A program made the translations under genes and the position numbers. A DNA stretch of 64,000 bases from Vermamoeba vermiformis (Eukaryota > Tubulinea > Echinamoebida), in NCBI GenBank assembly GCA_045837725.1, contig JBEWZL010000087.1, positions 1 to 64,000 of the forward strand. The letters are read 5' to 3'. How positions within the stretch are numbered: the first letter of the stretch is position 1; every line of letters begins with the position of its first letter. This document shows, piece by piece, positions 51,288 to 61,760 of the stretch. The notes beneath the pieces are model-generated. The model did no database searches. It saw only the letters and a list, made by a program, of their open reading frames with translations, and was not told the origin of the DNA.

Positions 51288-51738
51288 TTCGGTATTTGTA
51301 CTAAAATAATAATAACACGACGTACCGATTTCAAAGTTGTTAGCATTACTTGAAACAATCACGTGCGACATAAATAACCCACGTGGATCTTCTCTTTCCA
51401 ATAAAGCCGAACTTGGTCATAGGACCGTTATGCAAACGTCGTCTTTCAACATAGTTAGAAGTAAACTAAAGCATAGCACTTTGGTACTTCGTGGCCAACA
51501 AGGTTTTGGATGCAAAGCTCAACTGCCATGGACGGATTTCGGATTAATCCAAATTTGTTTCAACATCCGAGATACTAATTTACAGTTAGTTTTGAGGTCA
51601 CAAAAGTAAAACGGTTTAAACGAAAACAAATTTAAATTTTCAATTTTCTTCTACCTTTGGTAACACCAACCACACGAGATCTTCGCGTTTTTTTTTTTGT
51701 GTTTTTTTTTTCCCTTTTTTTTTTTTTTTTTGTTTTCC
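51288..51738. other. Spacer with long T-runs (possible collapsed or poor-quality sequence)
   Basis: From about 51689 to 51737 the sequence is almost pure T with G/C interruptions, then CCCCCC. Such a stretch is unusual for this window and may be a poorly resolved join. The missing 5' end of the cupredoxin gene should lie here or just upstream. Confidence 0.5.
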
Positions 51739-52326
51739 CCCCTTCATCATTAACGTCGGCCAAAAAGTAACCTTCAACGGCTCTTTCGATAGCCATCCTT
51801 TGCAACCTGGTGTCGCTAACGGTAAGAATTTTTAATTGTGATCGATTTACTTTAAGTCTTTAAAAATATTTCTTTAGTGCTTAGCAAATATTAAAGTAAC
51901 ATAACGTAACTATTTGATCGTATCTTTGCAATATATTTACCTTATTATTTTATAGACACGGATGTGGAAGCCAGCACCGACCCCACCACTCCCTTCTACA
52001 TTAATCCGTCCACTGTTGTTAGCACGGGTGATAGCTATACTTACACTTTTAGCTCCGTCGGTGCGTTCCCTTACTACTGTCAAGTCACGAGTCACGCAAC
52101 CGCCGGCATGCGCGGAGTTCTTTACGTCGATACTGGATGTGTTGCTCCTCCTGTAGCACCTGTCGCTCCTCCTGTTGACCCTCCTGTGGCTGCTCCAGTC
52201 GAAGCACCTGTTACTGCGCCCAAGGCTGCCCCTGTTGCCAAGACACCTGTCAAAATGTCGGATGCCACGAAGTTAGTCTTCTCTGCAGCTGCCGCTATTA
52301 TCGGCGCTGTCGCCATTATAATGTAA
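51739..52326 (+). CDS. Cupredoxin (plastocyanin-like) GPI-type surface protein, 5' end missing
   Basis: Exons: from about 51739 to 51821, then 51957-52326. The domain reads INVGQKVTFNGSFDSHPLQP, with the first copper His, then the C-terminal ligand loop YYCQVTSHATAGMRGVLYV, which holds Cys, His and Met in plastocyanin order. This is a type 1 copper site for electron transfer or copper sensing. A long Pro/Ala/Val stalk (APPVAPVAPPVDPP) is followed by a hydrophobic tail (LVFSAAAAIIGAVAIIM), a GPI-type signal. The signal peptide and first strands are not visible because the upstream sequence is a T-rich run. Fits the secreted/surface cluster at 42-52 kb. Confidence 0.75.
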
Positions 52327-52643
52327 TTATATACTAAGATAAGATAATTGTGGCCTACATTTAGCTTCAAATTGATTTTTAAATTTAATAATCAATTAAA
52401 ATAAATAGGCAAGCTTAGCAAATTAAATACCTGTAAGAAACGGTTAATAAAAATATTTTTGGCAAATTTATAATCCTACCTAAAAGGGATTTTGGCGCCA
52501 TCCACGTAAAATCAATTTTTGAAAATCTAATCAAAAGCGCACGTACTTTAGATAATTCGTTGGTATGACTTGGTAATAATCACGCAACTGCACGAGGGGA
52601 CTCTTATGTTATGTTGATCAAAACATTTGAGGAATTGTGTTTA
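52327..52643. other. Convergent intergenic gap
   Basis: AT-rich spacer between the cupredoxin gene (plus) and the PPR gene (minus). AATAAA elements are present near 52400. Nothing else was seen. Confidence 0.4.
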
Positions 52644-55600
52644 TTAGATCTTGTTTGGCAGCGGATCTTTAAACAACTGAGAAACACGACCCTGGTCGCG
52701 CAATTGTTTCTTTTCTTCTTCGCTGAGTTCACGACGATCAGCCTTTTGGAATTGACGCGTGCCTGGCTTTCTGAACCACGGGACATAGCGTTTGTCCTTG
52801 CCGGAAATTTGATCTATCTCCTTAGCCACCTGCGTTAACTTGCCGCATGAGGCCTTGAAATTAATTACAAAGTCCTCGCTCCAATGTATGGAGAAGCCCT
52901 TTTCTTTCATTTCCTTCAAAAAATTGATGCCGGATGTGTAAAGTTGCGACTTGGCACACGCTGCACAAAACAAGTATTAATATTCTAATACATTCATCTT
53001 ATAGTAGATGCCGGTGCGGTCGTAATATAGCGTTAGAAGGCCTAACTACTAATAATATAGAGGTAATTACCATCAACTAAGAACGTGTAAGTAGCCTTGT
53101 TCGGCTCAATTTTTTCAGCTTTCATCAAGTTGAACATATCTATCGCTCGCTCTGCTTTATGTACTCGGGCGAACATCTGTAATATATCGATATTAATACT
53201 CGTTATCGAATATAGTAAGACGCCGAAAGTACGTAAAAGATCCGCTGATCTAAATGGCTTACCTTGATCAACGAGTTGTACGAGTAATCATCAGGTACTA
53301 ATCCGTGCTTCTCGAATTCAGTTTTCATCACTTCCATTGCTCGATTTAATCGCAACGCTTCAGTGAACAAACTATAAAAAAAATTTCGTTAGCATACATC
53401 CACTTTGCCTTGGAAAAAGTAAGCTCATTAATGCAATCATATCAAATAATACCTTAAGTACTGGTTCATGGTAAAGTTTGTGGGTTTAACGCCGTTGTCC
53501 AACATTTTCTGATAGATCTTCATTCCCTTTTCAATATTCGGTGTGGTCTTAGTCATATCTACACGATGTGCCACGCTATATCCGTGAATCATCCACGCAT
53601 AAGTATGCTCTTTTTTCGCAGCCTCAGGAATCATCATCAACTGGTCAAAAATCCTAATGACAAAAAGTTAGATCCGCATCCGCAAGGCACAATGTCTGTC
53701 CAAACCATAGTATGCCTATATTTGTCATACGTTACGAGGTACTTACAATTCTCCTGTTTTGGCGTCACCTCCCCTTGCTGCAGTCTTGAGTAACAGCGTC
53801 AAAGTATATACATCGGGAGCGAAGCCATCGTCCTTCATTTTTTCGAGCACATTGAACGCATCTTTGTAATAGTCCTTTCTTGTCGACAAACATTGGAGTA
53901 AGCTGTTGTACGTAACTTCTGTCGGTTGCATTTTCAGATGCGTCATTTCGTCGTACAAAAGTAATGCTCGTTCTGCTTCTTCTCTCTGAAATAAATATTT
54001 TTATTAGTAACTACGTACGAATATAGAAAAATTAATACAAAAAGAAAGTTTAGGTTAGTTGAAGCTGAAGCAGATCTTGAAAAAAAAAAATGAAATTATC
54101 AACCAAATGCTAATGGCTGCTTACCATCGTGCAAGCATTAATCATTAATGTGTATTGAACTTCATCAGGAACAAGACCAGTCCATGTTCGCATGTGATCC
54201 CAAGTTTGCCAAGCACGATCCACTTGTTGTTCGAGCAAACACCCGTGTATGAGTGACGAATATAAAACCTATTACGATATCGTATTAGCATGTGGTCGTC
54301 ATTGCAAATAATATTGTATTAATATTTGCATGAATTATAACATACGGGTGAAGCTGGCACGTCGTATTTCTTGGTCATTTCAACGAGACTGTAGGCACGA
54401 TTCAATTGACCGGACTTCACGCACACATCCGCCAATACACCGAAAGTGTAGTCTGTAGGCTTAAGACCATCTAAATATATTTGTCGTTAGTTACTTCTAT
54501 CCTTTCTACTTTAGGTAATTTTAATGCTTGCGTGCGCAACTTCCACTCAATATTTTTCATTCTTTAGAACGGCCTTGCCAACGGCGCTTCTAATTATTAA
54601 ATATAGGTCTCGAGACTTACCCTTTAAAATAGTTTCAAATATTCTGAACGCTTCGTCAACGTCTTTGGAAGCAACGCAACCAGTCATCAAACTTGTGTAT
54701 ATCATCACATTCGGCTTCATTCCTCGGGTCTGTAGCATTTTATATTAGTATTTGCATAAATATTTACATCTCCTAATACGATAAATTTTAAAAGTAACGT
54801 TAATGCAGATCCTGTGGATCTGCTAGTTTGGCACGTATGAAAGTACGAATGGTTCACATAGAAATATGCGTGCTTATACTTACGCGCATGTCAACGAGAG
54901 CTTCTTTCGCTTTTTGATATTCGCCCATTGCCGAAAGTCCTCTGATGAACGTGTTGTACGTCTTTTCATTGCGTGGATAAATTTCAAAAAATTCGTTGAT
55001 TTCTGTGGTAACCAATTTCAGTTCTCTTTTGAATACTGGCGTCCTATTTATATAATATTATTATCGGCTCTTCATCTTAATAATTAAGTTCCTGCGTGGC
55101 TGTTCTAATGCAGATCCGTTACATTAGAATTCAGTCTAATTTCAAAATTGTTGCAAATACCAGCGCAAGTACTTACTCTACAGGCTTCATTAGTAATTGA
55201 ACGAATCGTCGTGCGTCAGTTTCAACTTTAGCCTCTTCAGCCGGCGTCAGAGGTGTTTTATCATATTTCGCTTTCAATAAATCTTCTTTGGTCATTAACG
55301 CTGGATTCTTTTCGCGAGGAATTAATCTGTTATCTAATTAAAAGGAGAGATTATTAGCTATTTTTTGTGATGAGTTCAGCGGTGGGCGATCGAGTGGATC
55401 GAGGTCTCTGTGTGGTTACGTATTGAACCAAATGTTATATAATTCAAATATTCAGATCTCGTCTATGTACTTGCCTACTAATTTATTCATTTCGGGAGCG
55501 CTAATTTCAGCAATCTCGTTTTGGATACTCTTCCTTGACTGCGGCTTCGAGCTTGGCGCTAAAAAAATGTTAATTAATTGCACGTCCATTCATATAATAT

Positions 55601-55876
55601 ATTAGTACGCTTTAAATCGCAAACGCACGAGCAGGCTCTCGAGCGATAATTATTAGCGATCTGATCTCGTTTTTCATCCAACAAAAAGACGTTTGTTATA
55701 ATAAATATGTTATACGTACCCCTTTTTTTAGCGGCATAATTACGATATATTATACAAAGAGAATTGTTGAATTGCTCAGATCGGGTGGGATTTGCGAACA
55801 AACTTGTAGTCGCAGAAAGCCCTCGTCGTGTGTTCAACGCCCTTGAGCTAGATGCTGACGTTAATAGCCGTAGCAT
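52644..55876 (-). CDS. Mitochondrial pentatricopeptide-repeat (PPR) protein
   Basis: A multi-exon gene, first exon 55876-55720, stop at 52644. The N-terminus (MLRLLTSASSSRALNTRRGL) is rich in Arg, Ser and Leu without acidic residues, a mitochondrial targeting type. Degenerate 35-residue PPR units follow, for example EVTYNSLLQCLSTRKDYYKD next to APDVYTLTLLLKTAARGG, and PNVMIYTSLMTGCVASKDVD. Exon boundaries fall between repeats. The C-terminus is basic (RYVPWFRKPGTRQFQ). PPR proteins bind organellar RNA, so a role in mitochondrial RNA stability, processing or translation is expected. The promoter is shared with the mitochondrial L30 gene, whose start is 129 bp away on the other strand. Confidence 0.82.
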
Positions 55877-56004
55877 CCTTATTGTGTTGTTATTTACAAA
55901 ACAGATCTGGATAAAAAATTGAAATCACGGTGACGCTGTTTTATCGTTCAAGATCAATTAGGAGAGCCACAAATAATAACTCCTGTAAATATTATAATAT
56001 AGCC

Positions 56005-56845
56005 ATGGCCTCCGCAGCAGTAGCAGAAGCAGCTCACGTTGTTAAAATTACATTGGTCAAATGCGGATTGCACAAGCCTCCATCTATCAGAAAAACTCTT
56101 AGCGCATTAGGATTAAAAAAATTACATCAAACAGTTTATCACAAAAATATTAGACCCGTTAGAGGCATGATTTACGAGGTAATTATCGAGAGATATTATT
56201 ATTGATAAAATATTACTTGCAACGGTCCAATCAACTTATTTTACGAGCCAAATGTGTTCATAATACCAACGATATTTTATAGATATTTAAAATAATAGTA
56301 ACGAGTTATGAACGCAGAGAATAATCCTCTGGATGTCCTTGCGCATCAACTGTTTGATCGCAAGGCATTGAACGCTCTGATAAATTTGTAATCAGTATTT
56401 TATTGTTAATTGCACGTGTGGTGACAATTACATCATAAAAAATTGCGTATGAAGTTCTCCTGGTACGAGATTCTGGATTGTCAGATGGCAAATCTGGATT
56501 CGCTTACCTCGATATCTCATAGCACTGTTAATTGTTTCATCATACATTATCAACATATTTGCACGATCTAAAAGCTGTTTACATACTATTTCTACTGTTC
56601 ATTGGCTCGATTTATCGGAGCAGGATCTTACGAGATTCCATGCCGTTTGCAAATGCCATAAACTGTCTACTTTAGTGTTCGTTATATACCTTGTTATTAA
56701 TAGCGTCTTGTAATAGGTGAGGCACTATGTTGACGTCGAGCCGATGACCAAGAGCAAGATCGAGCAACTAAAACACAAGTACTTGACCACCGTTCAAGCC
56801 GCTACTCCACTGACAGCTCCAGAACAACAAGAACAAAAACAATAA
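56005..56845 (+). CDS. Mitochondrial large-subunit ribosomal protein L30 (uL30m)
   Basis: Exons 56005-56178 and 56717-56845; 100 aa, in frame. It has the compact uL30 pattern: VVKITLVKCGLHKPPSIRKT, LSALGLKKLHQTVYHKNIRP, and the end of the L30 fold at VRHYVDVEPMT. A short Ala-rich start precedes the domain and the C-terminal tail is Gln/Glu-rich. The size and the absence of eukaryotic L7 extensions point to the bacterial/mitochondrial type. It sits head to head with a PPR gene also predicted to be mitochondrial, which suggests co-regulation. The 538-nt intron is long for this genome. Confidence 0.82.
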
Positions 56846-58016
56846 GCCTACTAATAAGTACAAATATATATACACCAATTTTTAATCCGACGGATATTGT
56901 AATAAACTAATTTAGCCAGATTCGCACGGTGAAATTAATTATTGCAAATTAATCAATCCAGGATTCAATCTCGTAATTTCTATGTTACTAATCATAGACC
57001 GACGAATTGCACGAGAAATAAAGGCATGGCAAAGCAATGAAGCGCAATCACGACAGCAGTTCCGAATCCAATACTCGATGCTCGCTACGACCGCTTTGGA
57101 TGTGGATAAATGATCATCCCTCTCGTGTTGCGCTGCCACCGTACTATCGTACGCATGACTTCTATATTAAGCTAATGACAGGTACCTTCAGACGTAGACT
57201 AAGCATTGCGATCCTTTCGCGTATCAACTCGAATCATAGCGGGAAGTTTTGAAGGCGCTCAACCAGCATACTGACAGTACCGTATAATGTCTGAAGTAAC
57301 TTAGCGATTCGCAGCTCATTCCGAGATTATGACGTTCGGTGCCAGGTTGCCCAGTTTAGCTCCAATTTTTCCGCAATTTATCCACTTTATCTCGAACGCG
57401 CAGAGGACTTTACGGTAAGGCATATAATACCGAAAGGCGTACATATTAGCTTTACCATGAGATTAGGCTCAAGTATACTATCAGTTGGAGTTATTGTTGT
57501 GGATGGAGGCCAAACCAAAAACAAAATTTAAAATTTATGCAAGCCGACAATGACAAGGCACGTGAGATCCTTTTATTCATGGCTTTCATGAAAGCCAATA
57601 CACGCACGTGGTCGCGAGTTTCGCTAAATTTGGTCGGCATCGTTGAATTCTATTTTTATTATTGTCTGTTAGCTATTAAAAGCCTCACAGTGCCTCCGCT
57701 CGATTTAGTTCATCGTAACTTGAACCGTAATATTCCCGATCAAGCAAACGAGATCGTCGTATAGCTCAAGTAAGTACACTACGATATCGAGAAAGCTCCG
57801 GAGCTTCGGGTCACATCCGATGCGCAAAAACCTTTGCTTGTTTTTAATTCTCTTTGTTGAAAATAGCTATGATAGCATGTATATATGCTATTTTAAAGCT
57901 TTAAATTTCTTGCTATCGCCACGCGTTTCAATAATTTCTGTCATAATCAAAAAAATATGTCACACTAATTTTTTCTTTTATGCCCAGCAGTTTAACCGAT
58001 AAACAACACTATCAGC
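56846..58016. other. Gene-free stretch
   Basis: About 1.2 kb between L30 and MEF2. Open frames 57037-57252 and 57537-57764 show no features that support coding. It presumably holds the MEF2 promoter. No RNA gene, repeat or mobile element was recognised. Confidence 0.4.
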
Positions 58017-61000
58017 ATGGGTCGTAATAAAATTGTTATACAACGAATTTCTAATGAAAGGAATCGACAGGTAAGAATGTGAAATTCATAATCATGCCGA
58101 TCCTTTGCTTTCGGATTTCACTTCAGTAATCGTGGAGAAAAAAGCTAATATTAAAAATAATAGGCCACATTTACTAAGAGAAAAAATGGATTGATAAAGA
58201 AGGCGATGGAGCTGTCGATCCTCTGCGACTGCGAAATCGCGCTCATCATCTTCAACTCCAACAACAAACTGTATCAATACTCGAGCACTGATATGGACAA
58301 AATATTGTTAAAATACACTGATTATAACGAACCTCATTCACCGCTTTCAAACAACGATGTAAGTAATTTTACGCTTCACATCAGCAAGGAATTATTTTTA
58401 AACCTTTGTTTGATCATAATTTCGAAAAAGGTTACTTATCACTAGTTTTACACGTCGTTACGAAATACCGTAATATTAAGGCTTCTGATATAAATAGTTT
58501 TCTTTTTTGTCCCACGCTGCTAAAAACAGTTCAAGATCTAAATATAACCCCAAAATATCCTTTTTACGGCATTGCCTAGCCCACAGAATACTATTATCTT
58601 ATTTGCAAATTGCATAATAGTTTGATTTCATATTTTAATTAATGGATAAAATTCCCTGGAGGCTGGATTCCTTCGCGTTTAAATTTTATTGATTACACAT
58701 CCAGTTTTTATCTCCCACGACATTAAATTAATCATCTATCATTATTCTGCATCAATCGGTGCCTATAGTATGCGTACCATTGAATACATTAATTTTCCGT
58801 CGTGTACTTTTGTAGTTTTGTCTACTGACTGATTAGCCTCGGATCAATACCATTATATTCCGTCATAATAATACGGAAGATTGTTTACAATACTAACGCT
58901 GCTATTCACAGTATTGGAAGCACTTTGCAAACAAAGGAAAAGGTAAAGCTCCTTAACAGCCCGTCTGTTGAAATCATAGTAATTGTTCAATAGACGATTG
59001 AACATCATCTAGAGTATCGCAGTATCATAACTAATACTAATCTTTGCTAATTCTTAGGCAAGAGAAAGCTGGATGCCGACGAGGGAGGTAGCGAAGAAGA
59101 AGACATTGGTGGCGTTTCAACGCATAAGAACAGTGCGGAGGAAAAGACACACAGCGGTAGCCCTTCATTACGAGCATCGCAAGGTCACGCGGCTGGCAGC
59201 GGATCCGACCCGACTGGATTATTAGGGCTGGCTGGATCTGGTGGACACGGAAACACCAACCAGAATGGCCAAGCTATGCAAGGAGGCCCCGTCATTAAGA
59301 ACGAAGTCACGCATTATCCAATGTCACAGCACTCATCCGTCGCGGATGAAATTCGTGAAAAGATAACTAAGGCGAAGGCTCAACAAAACAACGCGAACGC
59401 TAATAACGACGATACGACGTTCAAGCCTCCTTCTAATCCTGTTGGTCATAATCAAGGTCAACAACAGAATCAGTTCGCCCAAGTAAGTCATTCTTACAAT
59501 TTAAGTTTTTAACAAATTTGGCTCGTTTCAGTCAAACCTCCGAAAGCAAATTGAATTAATTCCAAATTTCTTTCTTGGATTATCATAATATGCTTTTAAA
59601 TAAGTTTTATAACAATGTGCGTGTCTATTGGCGCTTTTGCGAGCGGGTTTACTTTGCAAACGTCAACGCCACATCCGTAAAACAAAACACGGGACAAATT
59701 ATACTTTTTGTTTTTGGCATTAGGAAAATTTGTGTCGTGTCGACTTTCAATTTCATCGTATTGAATGAATTGCATCTTTCGTTTAAGACTCATCGTTCGC
59801 TTGCGAATTCTTTTGAAACTAATTCGGGATCCGCTTATTTTTAGCACCAGCAGCAAGCGCAGCAGCAACAGCAACAAGAGCAATATGCCCAACAGATGGC
59901 TCAAGCACCTTACATTCACCCTGGTTATCCTGCATACATGCAATACATGCGCGGAGGAGGTAAAGCTTCAGATTTAAAATTTCGCAACCGCTCCATATTT
60001 AGAAATTTTCGAATCCGATCCGAGACTAACGGATTACTCTCCACGAACTTTAGGCTATCCAAACTTGCCGCCGACGATGTACAGCAACGCTCCTCAAATG
60101 CCCTCGCCGATGATGATGGGCGGTCCATTTGGACAACAGCAAATGAACTTCGGACAAATGCCTCCACCTCCTGCTCCAGCGCCAGATGCAGGATGAAGGA
60201 AGCGACGATGAAGGCATGGCTCGTGGCGCAAAGCGATCGCGATTTGGAAAGAAGGACCTCAGCATCCAGATTCCAGACGCAAAGAAGGTAAGTCGAACAG
60301 AGATACCAATCTCGCAATATATGAGATAGACACATTTTTAATGAAACAAGATTCGTTGAATGTGCTATTGTTAGATTTATTTATTTTGCAGCACACAAAA
60401 TCTTATTCGTGCGAGATTGACGTGTGATAAATTTTACTGGATCTGGGCAATGCAATTTATTATAACTCCGTATCGATTATATTATGTGATAAATCTCTCG
60501 GATACGACGAATATCTATCGCGTATTGCAGCATTATCCTTCAGCCCAAATTTTTTGTAGATCTGACACTAGTCAAACGTAAAATTATAATCATAAGTTTG
60601 CGTTTAAAAATGCTGTTTAATCATATCTGCTACAATCACAAACCTTAAGACGCAACGGTCTGGCGCTATTTTTACTCTTTTTAGTAGTTGCTCCATATCG
60701 GGCCGTGCGTTTTAACTTTTATTTCGGCTGGGAATACCCACCTAGACCTTTTAAACATTAAAAATCTTATTTATCGATATATATTCTGATACAATACTAA
60801 TTATGTTGTCATTAACAGTCGTTAACAATCCCTCCGTCACTACCATCGCCAACGACTTTTGCACCATCCATACCGCTGCCGCAATCTCCCACGCTATTGT
60901 CAACGCCTAACCCCAGCATGTTTAGTTCGTTCCCGATGTCTGCCTCGCCACGAACGCCTACACAGTTCTTTGGCACCGATCTCATGTTCCACAATCAACA

Positions 61001-61272
61001 AGCGTTTTCACCGTTCTTCCATTCGATGCCATTACAAAATACTTACGAGCTGCCGACGTTAAAGTACGTAATCTAATTATATATGATACAAATACTTAGT
61101 TGCAACTCAGTTGGATTGTGCCTTAGATATATGACGTTTTTGACTCGAGATCCGCTGTCTAACAGTAACTTCTTTTAATAGGTCAAATTCGTTAAATAGT
61201 CTATCGAATGATCAAAGTGCGAATGGCAACAAAGATGAAAATTCAGAAGACGCTGATCGGCGGAAAAACTAG
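58017..61272 (+). CDS. MEF2-type MADS-box transcription factor
   Basis: Exons: 58017-58070, 58164-58358, 58912-58942, 59058-59482, 59845-59959, 60054-60287, 60819-61063, 61182-61272. The first 83 residues are a MADS domain plus MEF2 domain: [58 protein letters not shown], with [11 protein letters not shown], the MEF2 signature. It binds CTA(A/T)4TAG as a dimer; this is family knowledge. Next come an acidic/Ser stretch (EGGSEEED), a long Gln/Gly/Asn-rich region, and a Pro/Ser-rich C-terminus, all usual in activation regions. An [11 protein letters not shown] patch is a likely nuclear signal. The exon at 60054-60287 needs a one-base shift near 60190 to avoid a TGA. A probable single-copy factor. 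Confidence 0.85.
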
Positions 61273-61760
61273 GCAGATCGCCACTGGCCCGTGTGATTTT
61301 GGTTTTGGCTGCCAAGCCAATTTTGATTAGGGTAATTTTAACTGCTCATTGACGTCATTACTGTTAAATAATATGAGAAATTTGTTTATGGCGTTGATGG
61401 GCAGAGAAATTATCCTTAATTTAATATATAGATTGTACATAGAATAATAGCCAAAAAAGTCAAAAAATATTAGAACGCTATTAATAACGAGACTAATAAT
61501 CAATAGTTAAATAGTATTAGTCAATCGTTATTGATAGCAGTAGTGTAGTTTTACGTAAAATAAAAGAAATTAAATAAACTCATTGTATATCTTCTAATTT
61601 AGATATTTAATACTGTGGTACTTGAACATTATACTATTGTGCTTTTTCCAACCTTCAGCGGTTATTAAATGAAAAAGTGGCACGTGATCTGTGTACAAAA
61701 AATCTTTTGGGCAATCAACGTATTTAATCTGTTAGTTGTAAACATAGAACCTCAATCAAT
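61273..61760. other. Intergenic region
   Basis: AT-rich spacer between MEF2 and the CRIB-domain gene, both on the plus strand. Polyadenylation-like AATAAA elements are near 61570. Nothing else was recognised. Confidence 0.35.

Noticed and set aside
56939-57764. Several 60-75 aa frames between L30 and MEF2
   Set aside because: Codon content and overlap look random and no domain was recognised.
59596-59943. 115-aa minus-strand frame opposite MEF2
   Set aside because: It runs antisense to a poly-Gln exon and an intron; Leu-rich reading is the mirror of CAG repeats.
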